From: Rhea pennata
Lineage: Eukaryota; Chordata; Aves; Rheiformes; Rheidae
Assembly (NCBI RefSeq): GCF_028389875.1
Contig: NC_084671.1
Span: 29,879,083 to 29,943,082, forward strand
Direction of reading: 5' to 3'
DNA: 64,000 nucleotides
Shown: positions 52,286 through 63,467 of the stretch, piece by piece
How the letters are laid out: the number at the start of each line of letters is the position of its first letter
Numbering within the stretch: position 1 is the first letter of the stretch
Program-made: the position numbers and the translations under genes
The notes under the pieces: model-generated
Databases searched by the model: none
The model's input: only the letters and a program-made list of their open reading frames with translations
What the model was told of the DNA's origin: nothing

Positions 52286-53080
52286 GGGAAGAGCCGCGCG
52301 CAGACACCACCACACTCCCACTTCACCACTCGCCAGCAAACGCTCCACAAGTGCAGCGAGCGCCTGCGCGGGCCGGCCTCTGCCCGGGGTGGAGCCGCCC
52401 CGCCCCGGCGGGCCGCCCAGGGGCGTGGCCACGGCCGCAAGGCTGGCGCGCGCCGCCACCTGGTAGTGCTTTGGCGGGGGGGGGGGGGGGGCGGTGTTGT
52501 GCGCTGCGCAGAATAGCGCTGCCTCCTCGCTTGTTGCGTGTAGAGACGCGCCGGCTGATTGGCTGTCCCGCTGGCGGGGGCGTGGCCGCCGTTTGGCGGG
52601 CTGCACCGCGGGGATGGCGGCGGCCGTTACTGCAGGCTTGGGGCCTACCTGCTCTCCACGCCTCTGCGGCTGGCAGACGCGGGCCTGAGGTGGCTGCTGA
52701 GCAGGCGCTGGGTTCCGAGCCCTTGGCTACCGCGCTGGCCCTACCAACGGTGCCGCTAAGCCCGTTGCGGCGGGAGGCTGCTTCTCAGGCCCGGTCCGCG
52801 CTGTGTCTTGGCTTTCTTCCGGGCCGCAAAGCCGCAGCCTGCTGGGGTTTATGCTTCAGCTCTGCCTCTTCCTGCTGGGCGAGATCCGTGGAGAAGGAGA
52901 AGACTCCACAGGTACCGCCGTATTTATCCGCGCAGCGCCCGCGACGGCAGCGGCCTCGGAGGTGCCGGGCAGGCGCCGCTGTCTGCAAAACTGCCCGTCT
53001 TCTTTCAGCGTGAAACGTATTTCCAGCCGAGGAGTTGGGGGCGGCTTTTCCAAAGCCTCTGGAAACCGTTTCTTAGGAGC
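52270..53080. promoter_or_regulatory. RNF168: CpG island and promoter of RNF168
   Basis: This dense CpG stretch begins at the SMCO1 stop codon. It contains an inverted CCAAT box (ctgattggctg, core ATTGG 52558-52562) and, 14 bases on, a GC/GT box ggggcgtggc (52577-52586) for Sp/KLF factors. No TATA box is seen. Transcription of RNF168 probably starts near 52600-52700, about 2.1 kb before the ATG exon. An untranslated exon could end at the donor CAG|GTACCG (52912), though this donor is only moderate. Confidence 0.75.
52476..52491 (+). repeat. Run of 16 G in the RNF168 promoter
   Basis: An uninterrupted G16 tract lies about 65 bases upstream of the CCAAT box. Such a run can fold into a G-quadruplex and is also prone to length errors in sequencing and assembly. 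Confidence 0.9.
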
Positions 53081-54751
53081 TGCCTGTGATGTCTCTGATT
53101 GCTTCCCTGTTCTGCAAAAGAACGGCTGACCTGGATCAGCCTGCTTGCGCAGCAGTTATTCCGGGTTTTATCTGCTCTTTTGCTCTGTCGAATATAAAGT
53201 ACTAGATTTGGTTGTTTCTGCGACAGCTGTGCAGGCATTGTTTTTTTGACTGTACTGCCGCAGTGGCTTGTGCTGCAAGCTCCCTGCTTTAATCATATTT
53301 TTCCTCCCTTTCTGCCCTCTTTTATTTCACCATTTTGTTGTCCTTAAGCTTTCACTTATAAAATTCCTCTTCTAAATGCCTTCTTTCTGTTTTCTGCTAT
53401 TCATTAAAATGCTTATCTTCTGAGCTGTTCTTTATTGTATTATATTACTATGCTAATACTGTATTTACTATACTAATCATTCTGTTTGGGGGTTTTGACC
53501 ATGTTCTGTTCTCAGTTTGCATTTGTATTCTGTGTATTGAGTCCTGAGTTAACCTGTTTTCTTTGATTTCACACAGACACTTCCTTAGAGGGTAAAGCTG
53601 CATCCTTTTATGTACTGGCTCCTGGAATTATGGATCAGATGAGATTCCCTCATCATATAATCATCTCCACACCTTTGTTTTCCTTCTCTCTCTTGCACAT
53701 TTACATCAAGCCTGTCTAGAGAGTTCTTTTCTATGTGTATATATAGAAATTGAAATTGTTTAGTCTAGGAATTATGCCCTTTTGCTAAACTATGTGTAAA
53801 ACTGGGTATTCTGATGTTGTCTAACATTTTCTCTAAACAGAATGTTTTATTAGCAAAGGAGTAGCAGAACCAATAAATTTTGACTTTGTGTAATTTGCTG
53901 AGTTCCTCTGTGGATTATCTAGGCAAAAGTGAACTCAAATTACAGCCTTTCTCTTAGAATAGGCAGTTATTTTTTGGCATTTTTTAAAGAACTTTGTGGT
54001 TTCTTTAAGTTAGAAAATATTTTTTGTCCTTTTTGCTATATTGGGGTCTGTGTTTGTATTTTATGTTTCACAGTATTTCTGGGCTGAATGAAAAGTCCTG
54101 TGAGGAGAGTTGGTAGTAGAGAAGTTAGATCCTCATCACTTTGAGTTGTACAAGTCATAGGGGAAGACTGTCGAGTATTGAATGTATTGGCTAGTTCTTT
54201 GGTTATATTAACAAGATCAAAAAAAATTTGATCCTTTAGTTCCAGTTTAATCAAGCAAATGAATGAGGAGAGGACTGTCTTTCTGAAGAACTTCTGTTGA
54301 TCCATAGGACAATGTTGTATTTCACCTTCAGAAAATGATAAAATTGTCTGTATTAGTAGTGGCTGTATTTACTGAATAACTGGCTAAATGGAAAGCTTAC
54401 ATCAGTAACTGAGAATATTTGCCAAACTTGAACATAGGTTATAACTACTAGAAAATAAATATTGGATGAATTTATGCCTTCTGCCCTTCTTTATCTTGTT
54501 GCTATCCACTAGAAATACCTCTTGCAAGTCACAGGAACGTACCGTAGGAAACAGTGATGTAGTTTCTCAGTGAGTTCTGGAAGGACTTCTGGGCTTGCAG
54601 AGTAAAACATAATTTCTGGAACTGTAAACAAAATTAACCATTTAAGCAGACTTCTCAAATATAGTGATGTTTTTATAAGGTAGCTATAAAATGGAGCATT
54701 TTTATTGTATTTATGACAGGACGTAAAATACATATTTCTTTTTAATTTCAG
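52920..54751 (+). other. RNF168 5' intron
   Basis: AT-rich sequence from the CpG island to the acceptor ttttaatttcag (ending 54751) in front of the ATG exon. The only AATAAA here is at 53872-53877. I saw no other exon or nameable repeat. Confidence 0.45.
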
Positions 54752-54794
54752 GTACTGTCATTGTATTAGCCTTGTTCTTCTACTTTGAGTCAAC

Positions 54795-55095
54795 ATGTCG
54801 AAGAAATCAGAGGCTCCTCTTTCCTTAGCTGACTGTCTCTGCCAAATTTGCATGGAGATCTTTGTGGAGCCTGTGACGCTGCCATGCAATCATACCCTCT
54901 GTAATTCTTGTTTCCAACTGACAGTTGAAAAGGCCAGTCTTTGTTGCCCTTTTTGTCGTCGTAGAGTCTCTTCTTGGGCACGGTATAACACCCGCAGAAA
55001 TACTCTGATCAACTGGGAATTCTGGGAAAGGATTCAGAAGAAGTACCCAAAAGAGTGTGAGCGCAGAATTAATGGACAGGATTTGGAAGATGAAA
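54795..55095 (+). CDS. RNF168: RNF168 coding exon 1 (RING finger)
   Basis: The exon has 100 codons plus one base. It carries the entire RING and the following basic helix (RRRVSSWARYNTRRN). The donor is GTAAAT at 55096. The preceding acceptor at 54751 leaves 43 bases of 5' UTR in this exon. Confidence 0.97.
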
Positions 55096-58000
55096 GTAAA
55101 TAAAATGTCACTTGTTTCAGTATGTCTGTGCATTACTAAATTAATTAGTATTAGTGGACTTTGGATGTTGTGAAATAAGAAATTATTATGTTATTGTTAG
55201 AAAATGTTAGAAAGTGTCAGAGCTCCCATTTGAAAGGGACTTACAAAGCAGAGAAATGGCCAGACCTTTTTCTTTTCTGTTATGGAGAGGTAGCTAATAT
55301 TGTCTGCTCTTTTCTTAAGTGAACTTCCCCCCACCCCAAACTTTTGGTGTATGGCTCACTGTCTTTGTAAAGATAGTAGTTCATTACTAATACAACTAGA
55401 GCTGTAAAATCTGTAAATTAAGTTCAAGAGTTTTATTTATTTTTTTTTCATCACTAACTTGTAATTGAAGTGGTGAAAAATGTTTAAAGTCTTAGATACT
55501 TCATATCTGATAGCTGATTAGAAATTCCAGGGCTTCAGTCTATACAAGAATTTCCAAATGCCTAAAATTGAGATGTGAGACAATAGGAAGGTAATCTAAT
55601 CAACAGCTTGCAGGAGGTGTTTTTTTTTCTTTAGTCTTGTAAGTTGTTTTTAAATTTGACATTTTTGACAGTTAATATTGAGGAGAGGCTAATTTTGGAG
55701 AGACAACACTTTTCTTTCCCTCCACCTCTCCCCATTCTTCCTAATATGCTCAACAGCAGCATTAACAATGATTGTTTAACACAAATCAGAGAACAGTGGA
55801 TGTGGTAGCCTTAATTTCTGCAGTAAGGTAAGAACGAAATGCATGACCAGATTGGTTTTGGTGGTCTTCAGGTCTGTTGCATTAAAATGACTTAGGACTA
55901 TAATTCCTGACTGTTTTGAAGGGCTAATTTGTCCCTTCGGTAGATTGTAGTATTCTACCTAGGTAGGTATAACACATATGCACATATTAATTTTTTTTCC
56001 CTTCTTGAACTAGTCTGTGTGGCTCGACCACAACACCAGCTGAGCAAGCCTGGGGAACTGAGACAGGAATATGAAGCAGAGATTAGCAAGGTAAGTCTAA
56101 AAGCATGTTTTTTGAAATTGTAAGTTTTTTGTGTTGAGTTATTTTGATTTGAGAAGTGCAGGATGACTTCACTAGCTGTACAATACTTTTTTTTCTTTCT
56201 TTCTTTTCTGTTGTTGATAGTGTTTTATGTTTTCTAGTGGCTGTGGCAACTGGAAAAAGCTCTTTTCCTGATGGTTCATTTGTCTCCCATTAAATTCTTT
56301 AGGGAAGCTATATACATCATAGTATGATGAAACAGATTAAGGAAATAGATCAGTCCCGGGCTTCACTGTCTACTCTACATAAACTGTTGTAATCATATTA
56401 GAGATGCTTAAATGGAAAGATATTTAGAAGGGCACTGCTGCTACAAGAACACAGTGGTGATTCCCTAGGTGTGAATTAAATTTTATCCTTTACTGAAGAG
56501 ACTCTTAAGAAGGATGTATGCTCAAAGCATGCAAAATCCTGAATAAAGAACTTGATATCACAATGATCTTTAATTAAGCACACAGACATTAAACTTAATG
56601 GCCAGAAACAAGCCTGTCACGGAAGGGGGTTCCTCATCCACTTTGGATACTGTCTAAAGTGTTCTGCTATTGGTATCTCATCTGTGACATGTGAATACTA
56701 TTTTGGAAGGAAAGAAGAAAGAACGAGGGTGCATGTTTTTAAGTGGAGCAAATGGTTGTTAACAGTAGAAGATGACAGTTAGTCTGAAGTTCAGACACAC
56801 AGTTGACGTAAGCTGAAATAAGCAGACCTTGCTATTTATTTAGTTATTTGTGCTGACACAGAGGGCTGTGTTTTCTGACAGTAGTTTCAGCTTGTGCTAA
56901 CTTAGTATTCATCAAACTGCAGCCTTCCTGTCTATGACTTTAAGTCTAGGTTGAAGGATGAACTTTTTTAAGGCCTCCCGCTCTTCATCCAGAGACTTTG
57001 ACTTCTATCTGCTAACTTTTTCACTCAAGCATGTTGTGCAGAAATTGAGGTCAGATAACTAGAATGATTTCATTTCAACTGAGCCTTTATTCTTTTATTA
57101 AAAAAAAATACAGATGGCTGTACTGGATCAGACCACAGCCTCTGTAGTTCAGTGTCTTTTCTCTAACAGTAGCCAAAAATGGTTGTCCAGGGAAGACTAT
57201 AAGAATGAGATAAATGCACATAATACTTCCACTGAGCACCTTCCCAGCCCCCAGCTGTTACAGAGGAGAAACTTTCTTGTGTTTGACATAAGGCAATATT
57301 TCTATAGTTTTATTATGCCAGCTGAACTGCACCTCCTACATTACCCTCTCGGTTGTTCCAGTATTCATGATAGAAGTAACATATTACGTCTTTTTACCAC
57401 TGCCAGCTAGGTGTACTTCACAGACTGGGAAATGTACAGAGATATCAACATAGCAGGAATACCCAGGCAACTATTGGACAAAATCTCTCATTTCCCAAAA
57501 TTGTCTAGAATCTTGCAGGATTACAGTATCACCCGTTACCTGCTGAAACATGCCAAAATGTCCTTGTATGCACATAAGTGTTTCAGACTAGCAGACACTA
57601 AAATTTGGAACTGTTTGCGCTTTGTTTTACTTACCTTCATGATTTCCCTGAGTAACTGACTACAATTACATGAACTTTAGTAATGATCATAATGATCATA
57701 TTGTGTTTTCTTATTTGCTGACTCTGCGTTATCTGTATTTGTTTGAAAGTCAGAAAATATTAAAAAAAATAGACTGAATGTTTACTTATGGATCCTTCTT
57801 CATCCAATTTGGACATGGCGTTAGTAATTTTTGTTGGAAATGGCATCAGAATGTTCCTTTTACGTAAAAGTGATGATGTTTGTTGTTACAAGAGCAAGGG
57901 GAATATGTGAAGTAGATGATCACTGGATTCTCTTTTATGGTGGTTATGGGATGAGATAGATTGTGAACTATTGTTCATTAATGGATAGTGGAGAGGGTGC

Positions 58001-61000
58001 TGGAAAAGCAGTGAAATATGAGGAATATGAAGTGCTGTTAATAAGGTGTAGATGCAGACATGATACACATACAATTTTAAACAAAGTCAAACATAATAAA
58101 GCTTGTGAAGTGTTGCAACTGTTGATGCTCTTCTCTAAAAGCTTCCAGATTCACTATCCAGTTCAAGAAAGCTTTATTCAGTCTTTGAGTACTTTACTGT
58201 GTGTTTTGGAGTAACTTAAGTGATTTCTTGAGTGGATATCTGACTGAAAGAAAACAGGCAGGTTCTTGCCCTGCTGCTTTGGATTTTGCATGTTCAAAGA
58301 AAATATAAGAGCACAAAAGAGACCTGTACCATCTTCCAAACTCCTGTGTTAGTATTTGGAATTATGAATATATAAACAGGCTGAGCAACTGCTGTGGTCT
58401 AGTTCTCTTCCAGCCTTAATCTTAATTTGAGTTTCTGTGTAGATCCATGTATTTGTGGATCTCTAATTGTTGTTAGTAACATTCATTTACTCACCTTTTG
58501 AAAATGCATTTCTTCTTTATTAGAAAGGTTAACAGTGTAGTCTTACAAGAAAAACAAAAGGTAGGTCACTTAATAGACTGAGGAATGAAATTGATACTGT
58601 GCAGAGGGTATTACATCTTTGGTATGTTCTGTAATTAAATATTGGTCTCAAAGTGTATGGAGTATCTTTGGATAGTGGATCTTTCACATTTAATTAGTGT
58701 CCCATAGACGGTCCTGCTGTGAAGTGTGGTCCTACATCAGTAACCAGATACCTTTTTTAAAAAAAAATCAGGTGGAGGCAGAAAGGCGAGCACATGAACA
58801 AGAGGAGAACAAAGCAAGTGAGGAATACATTCAAAGACTACTAGCAGAAGAAGAGGAGGAACACAGATTAGCAGATGAAAGGCGGAAGGAGTTGGAGAAA
58901 CAGCTAAAGCAAGATGAAGAGTTGGCATGGCAACTGAGTAACAGTCTGGTGAGTTACAATCAAGGATAACATCAGAAAATGTTCATTTGGTGCAAGCAGA
59001 TTAGACTTTTCAGAGCAAAAGTCAAATTTTTTGAGTATTTTAAATTTACTTGAATTGTGGCTAGAAGCTGCTGTTGTCAGCCCTCAGTACTCTAAATCCT
59101 TGATTGATCATTCTTTTTTTGAAGAACTAGTTAGAAGAGGGACTACCCTAAACATGTCAACATATTTTAATATGTACTTGCCTGCTAGAAGTTTCCAGGG
59201 TGAAAATGTTTTAAACATTGTTTTCTCCTTTTCCCCTTAGTTTTAAAAATACTTATTTGGAAAAATAACAATGTCTATTACTTGTACTGAGAAAAGGAAA
59301 ATGCGGTTACATTTGAGAAGGTTTAACTTGTAGGGTTTTTTTTTTCCCTACATGATAGCAGTTGTAATGATAAAACCTGAAGATAAACTATTCAAGCAAT
59401 CTCTTGCCCCTTAATGCCAGATACAGGAAAGTGTATGCAGCATGTAATATTTCTTACTCTATAACTATCCATTACTTCCAGTTTTGTCAATTCCTTGGAC
59501 AACAGTAACCAATTCTGTGTCAGAAGCTTTCCAGTTTTTTTTATTTTACTTTCTTTTTATATCAAATTATTTTTACTTTTGAAGAACGAAGACAGCAGAG
59601 GAAATGGGCTCAGCAGTCCTTCACCAGCAGGCAGCTTCTCATCTGAAACATCTCCAGTTAATTTGTGCAAGATCAAGAACAAATCAAACAGCTTTGGAGA
59701 CATTCAGAAGTAAGTGATCCAAGTTTCTGCTCTATAATTATTGAACTGTTTCCTGGTATACTGCATCTCTGTTCCATTTGGTTCTTTGGAATCTTGCAGC
59801 CCTGCTTCTTCCCTGGATAATCTGGGGCAAATATAAACTGTTGAATGTTAAAACATCTCATAGGAAAATATGTAGAACAAGGGAAATGTTTGACTTGCTC
59901 CTGCTGTTTTTGTATGTCAGCATGAACCTGAAGATCTTACTTAATGAAGGGGACTTGCACTTCAAGAAAAATAAGTTTTAATAGGCATACTTCTTTCTCT
60001 TCTCCCCTCCCCCCCTTTTAAGGTACCTGTCTTCAAAGTCTCACCCTATGTTGGGATCGACATCATGCTGTAGAACAACAGAAGGAGGCAGGACTGACTC
60101 TTGCTCTGTGGTAACTAAAACCATTTTTTATAAACTTCAGTGTTAGTAATTACTGTTGTGTGTTTTTTATTTTTCTTGCTTTCCTTACAGTAATACACAT
60201 CACTGAGCAGTATCTTTCCCTTTTTGAACTATCTTCAGTATTCATGGTTTCCAGAAATGAAAAGGGAAGAAATTGTGCATGACAGTCGGCAGCCACACAC
60301 CTACAGGTTACTTAGATAGTTAGCTCATATAGCTAAGCAGAGGTTCCAGGTAACTACACTTTATAGTTGAGAAGGACTTTGAAGTTTTCAGTCTGTATCT
60401 TGTACAGTATTTGTTTGCCTCTGGATGTCTGGGTTTTCTCAATTCATGGGTTATCACAGGTTCACAGACAATTTTAATTAGAGTTTTTCCTCTAGTTGTG
60501 CAGCTTTTTAATAGTTTCAGTATTGCTTACCCCTCTGGTTTTGGAAGGGCACAGTTACTACTTACATAAACTTCTTTTGCAAGCTCTGGCCTGCAACTAA
60601 TAGTGTATAAACCTAAAATGATTCTGGAGCTCATTGGAGGAGGTTGCCCTGTGACTGTTATTCACCATTCCATCTGTCTGTCTGTATATGCCTTGATCTC
60701 TCCTGTTGCTTTCTTTAAGAAAACAAGCATGTTAATATAGTTGATATGAGACACTGACAGGAGGGGATAATGCTGCAGTTGCTTTTTTCTGTGATTGTTT
60801 TAAATATTTATTTAACATTTGTGTATTGATAAGGAAAAGATCCAAGTTAATATCCCACAATAGTCATGAGCAATGCACTTAAAAGAAATGAAATTTGCAT
60901 TTTACTTGTACCTACTGGGTTTTGGTAAATTCATTTTATTGGGGTGTCTCTTTTCTTCAGGAGAGCAATAGCAATGAAAGTGGCAATTCTGTGTGGCAAG

Positions 61001-62028
61001 ATGAGCAAGAGGAAATGCCAACACTGTCTCCACAGCTGACCAGCGTGATTAAAGATTGCAGTGCTAATGATTCTTTTCTAGAGTCATGCATGAACTATTT
61101 AAGTGCCTCAGCTCCAGTGGAATTTGCCACTGTCAAGCATGAAAAAGCACAAGGACCAAACTATGCAGGAGATGAAGTTCCAAATGCACTTTGTGAGATC
61201 ACAAAAGGAGAAGGGTCTATAACAGTACTTCGTAGATCCAAAGAAGAAGCAGACGAAATTGAGTTGGACAGTGGCAGTTTAATGCATGTAGAAAGCATAA
61301 ACCTTGAAAACTCGGCTGAAACTACGACTTATATTCAGCCAGCAAACAATTCCATGGTGTCTGATAGCAGAAGTGTAATTTGTGGTCTCATGAAGGTGGC
61401 CAGAAAACCAGATGAAGAGAAACAAGATAAAGTAGAGAACCCTAAGGAGACCCCAAAAAGAAAGTTGGGGGAACCACCAGCTGAAGCAGTGGTTGACTTG
61501 GGCTTGCTTGATAAGAGGAGAAGAATTTTTCCAGAAACTTCAGAGGACCAAGGGGAGCAGATAAACTATTTCAGTGTGCAAATGCAGAAAGCTTTTGAGC
61601 AGGAGCTGTATGAAAGGCGTGTGCAAGAGGAGCAGGATAGGCTTTTGGCTCTGCAGCTACAAAGACAGATCAACAAGGAAGAAAGGACACTTAATAGACA
61701 AAAGGGCTCTCCAGATGAGTACCTTCTTCGCACCAAACCTCCTCAGTCTGTGAAAGAGCCCCCTATTAGAAAGGGAAGTTTTAAAATGGCAAAGGACTCA
61801 AAGCTACCAAAAATCCAGACTCAAACAAATCACCGCAAGATTTGGAAAGGTTCTTGCAATGAAAACTGGCAGTCTCCTACCAGAGTCCGAATGAAATCAC
61901 CCAGCATCAAAGGAGGAAAAGTTCTGAATTGTGTTGTTAATACCAGTGACTCAAATGATATTTGTTCATTGCCAAAAAATAAGCAAAAGACAATTCTTCA
62001 GATGTTTAAAAGATCAGTTGCAGAGTAG
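54795..62028 (+). CDS. RNF168: E3 ubiquitin-protein ligase RNF168 (six coding exons)
   Basis: Exons 54795-55095, 56014-56090, 58772-58948, 59585-59709, 60023-60110 and 60961-62028 give 611 aa; human is 571. Role by family: RNF168 is recruited to DNA breaks after RNF8, adds ubiquitin to H2A Lys13/15 in the nucleus, and so brings in 53BP1 and BRCA1-BARD1. Seen here: a C3HC4 RING with Cys16, Cys19, Cys31, His33, Cys36, Cys39, Cys51 and Cys54; Arg55-57 just after it, where human Arg57 contacts the nucleosome acidic patch; LRM1 near 110-130; a UMI with EEYIQRLLAE near 143-152; MIU1 near 167-185 (KQDEELAWQLS); MIU2 near 471-494 (QEEQDRLLALQLQ) and LRM2 (NRQKGSPDEYLLR, 501-513). The region 190-455 is Ser/Glu-rich, diverges from human and holds the extra length. 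All splice phases agree. The start is the ATG that opens the RING exon. Confidence 0.98.
56014..56090 (+). CDS. RNF168: RNF168 coding exon 2 (LRM1)
   Basis: The exon is 77 bases. It completes a split Ile codon and then encodes CVARPQHQLSKPGELRQEY to EAEISK, matching human LLSKPGELRREYEEEISK. The acceptor is cttcttgaactag and the donor GTAAGT at 56091. Confidence 0.96.
57112..57400 (+). mobile_element. Old amniote interspersed repeat in RNF168 intron 2
   Basis: The stretch from gatggctgtactggatcaga to the AGTAGCC word near 57175 closely follows the common reptile and bird repeat that reads like tactgggtcagaccaaagg, with a tccagtatcctgtctctgac and cagtggcc part. Similarity fades after about 57250. 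I recall this family as an L3/CR1-like LINE 3' part, but I am unsure of the family name. It is highly diverged and inactive. Confidence 0.45.
58772..58948 (+). CDS. RNF168: RNF168 coding exon 3 (UMI and MIU1)
   Basis: The exon has 59 codons from VEAERRAHEQEENKASEEY to LAWQLSNSL. The acceptor ends at 58771 after a T6A9 tract. The donor is GTGAGT at 58949. Confidence 0.97.
59585..59709 (+). CDS. RNF168: RNF168 coding exon 4 (linker)
   Basis: The exon has 41 codons plus two bases, NEDSRGNGLSSPSPAGSF to NSFGDIQ, where human has NKQRNTGDIQ. The acceptor is ttttacttttgaag and the donor GTAAGT at 59710. Confidence 0.9.
60023..60110 (+). CDS. RNF168: RNF168 coding exon 5 (linker)
   Basis: The exon is 88 bases. 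It completes Lys, then encodes YLSSKSHPMLGSTSC to TDSCSV; human has KYLTPKSQFGSASHSE. The acceptor follows a C-rich tract (cccccccttttaag) and the donor is GTAACT at 60111. It has no long open frame of its own and was found through splice phase and the DIQKYL match. Confidence 0.9.
60961..62028 (+). CDS. RNF168: RNF168 coding exon 6 (MIU2, LRM2, C-terminus)
   Basis: The acceptor ttttcttcag ends at 60960, and the exon opens ESNSNESGNSVWQDEQEEM followed by PTLSPQ as in human. It encodes 355 residues. Conserved islands are a basic cluster (KRRRIF, 441-446), MIU2, LRM2 and the last residues QKTILQMFKRS, matching human QKSVFQMFQR. Confidence 0.97.
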   Translation, partial: ESNSNESGNSVWQDEQEEMPTLSPQLTSVIKDCSANDSFLESCMNYLSASAPVEFATVKHEKAQGPNYAGDEVPNALCEITKGEGSITVLRRSKEEADEIELDSGSLMHVESINLENSAETTTYIQPANNSMVSDSRSVICGLMKVARKPDEEKQDKVENPKETPKRKLGEPPAEAVVDLGLLDKRRRIFPETSEDQGEQINYFSVQMQKAFEQELYERRVQEEQDRLLALQLQRQINKEERTLNRQKGSPDEYLLRTKPPQSVKEPPIRKGSFKMAKDSKLPKIQTQTNHRKIWKGSCNENWQSPTRVRMKSPSIKGGKVLNCVVNTSDSNDICSLPKNKQKTILQMFKRSVAE

Positions 62029-63400
62029 GTCAACAGAACTATGGAGGCATGGTGAAATGAATGAGAATTAAAGCTATCATAATGCTTTTTCTTGTGTTAG
62101 GCAGAACTTCCTGTAAAATTCTAAAGTTGATGGTTTTGAGGGGGATCACTTTGGGCCACAAGTGCAACCAGAACTGTATTGTGCACTCTGAGAAGTTTTA
62201 GTAACTTATGCCCCTAGACCTTAACAATTTTAATTGGTCTTTTCTTGATTGCAGTTTATTTTCTAGCACTTTATTTACATAGTTTTGAATGTAAATGCTG
62301 TTTAAAAACCAAAATAACTTATAGTCTTGTCTTAGAATGAGAATTTAGAGCCTTTTATGGGAAAGATGCACATCCACTGGAGGAAGCAAAAAAAATCTAG
62401 TATATCTCCAGCTATCTGCCAACTACAAGGCTGAGGCTTCACTCAGCACAACCACAATTTTGTTGAACTGAAGCAAACTTCTAGAATTTAAGTTGTTTGA
62501 ATGACATTGTTTGCCTGGCAGTTAGTGAGTATTACTGGACAACTGGCTTTGCAGAGTTACTCTTTTTCCTCTCACTGTAATACACTATTATCCTTCTTTT
62601 AGACAAAGACAGAAAACTAGTGCATCCCCCGCTGCCAAAGAAGGATCTTTCATGGATGACTAATATAAGTGGTTGTGAGCTTGTATTTGCCTCAGTTCAC
62701 AGAGGTCGCTTCTGCAAATCTGATTTTCAGTGTAGATAGGAAAAATGTACTCTTGTTTTCTTATTGCTAATGTTCTTATTGTTATATGATAAACTAGATA
62801 GCAGTAAATATAGGTAATATTTCCTTCTCAACCTGGTTTGAGTTTAATTTTTTTTATTATTATATGCTTTTAAAAAAGCCAAAAGGGGAAAAACAGCTGA
62901 AAACTTGAGTTATTGGGTTATTGGTAGTGAATTAACAAGTACAATTAAGGATTTATTTAATTCTCAGCTTTACTTTAGCTATGGTTCCTCCTTTTTTTAG
63001 TGGGACTAACAAATACTATCTTCTGGTTGACTTTAAAAAGTAACGTTATTCAAATAAACAATAATTTAGACAATGCAGGGAAGTTGAGGTCTGTGAAAAG
63101 TGGGCTAGCTACTAGTCAATCAACTAATAGTTCGTATTATATTTCTTTCTCTGTTCTTATTATGAAACCAACTTTTGGCCTTTGTTTTGTAGGGGAAAAA
63201 AAACACCCAAAACAATAGTTGCTTCCCCCTCTTTTTGACTAAACATTTTTGAAAGAACAAAACAGTCTGTGTTGAAGTATGTTTGTGTTGGCTGATGTTA
63301 GCGAATGTTTTTAAGTGTATGCTTATTTGGACCTCAATGAAGATCTATAGATTTTTAACTCAATTCTGGAAAATGTACAAAAAAATAAAAAAGGAAAGCA
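62029..63400 (+). other. RNF168: RNF168 3' UTR with alternative poly(A) signals
   Basis: ATTAAA at 62067-62072 has a good GU-rich follow-up (cttgtgttag) but would give a very short 3' UTR. AATAAA occurs at 63053-63058 (followed by ggtctgtgaaaagtg) and at 63384-63389 (in an A-rich stretch). Which one is used cannot be told from the sequence. Confidence 0.5.
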
Positions 63401-63415
63401 GTAACTTCTGACACT

Positions 63416-63467
63416 TAAAAAAAAAAAAAAAAGAAAAAAAAGAAAAGAAAAAGAAAGAAAAAAAAAT
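63416..63467 (+). repeat. A-rich / (AAAG)n simple repeat
   Basis: A15 is followed by irregular GAAA units. It begins about 30 bases after the last AATAAA of the RNF168 3' region, so it could be a genomic A-rich tract that causes internal priming of cDNA. Confidence 0.85.

Noticed and set aside
52132-53013. A 293-codon open frame on the + strand
   Set aside because: It lies in the CpG island, where stop codons are rare. It overlaps SMCO1 exon 3 in another frame, has Arg/Ala/Pro-rich low-complexity content and matches no family.
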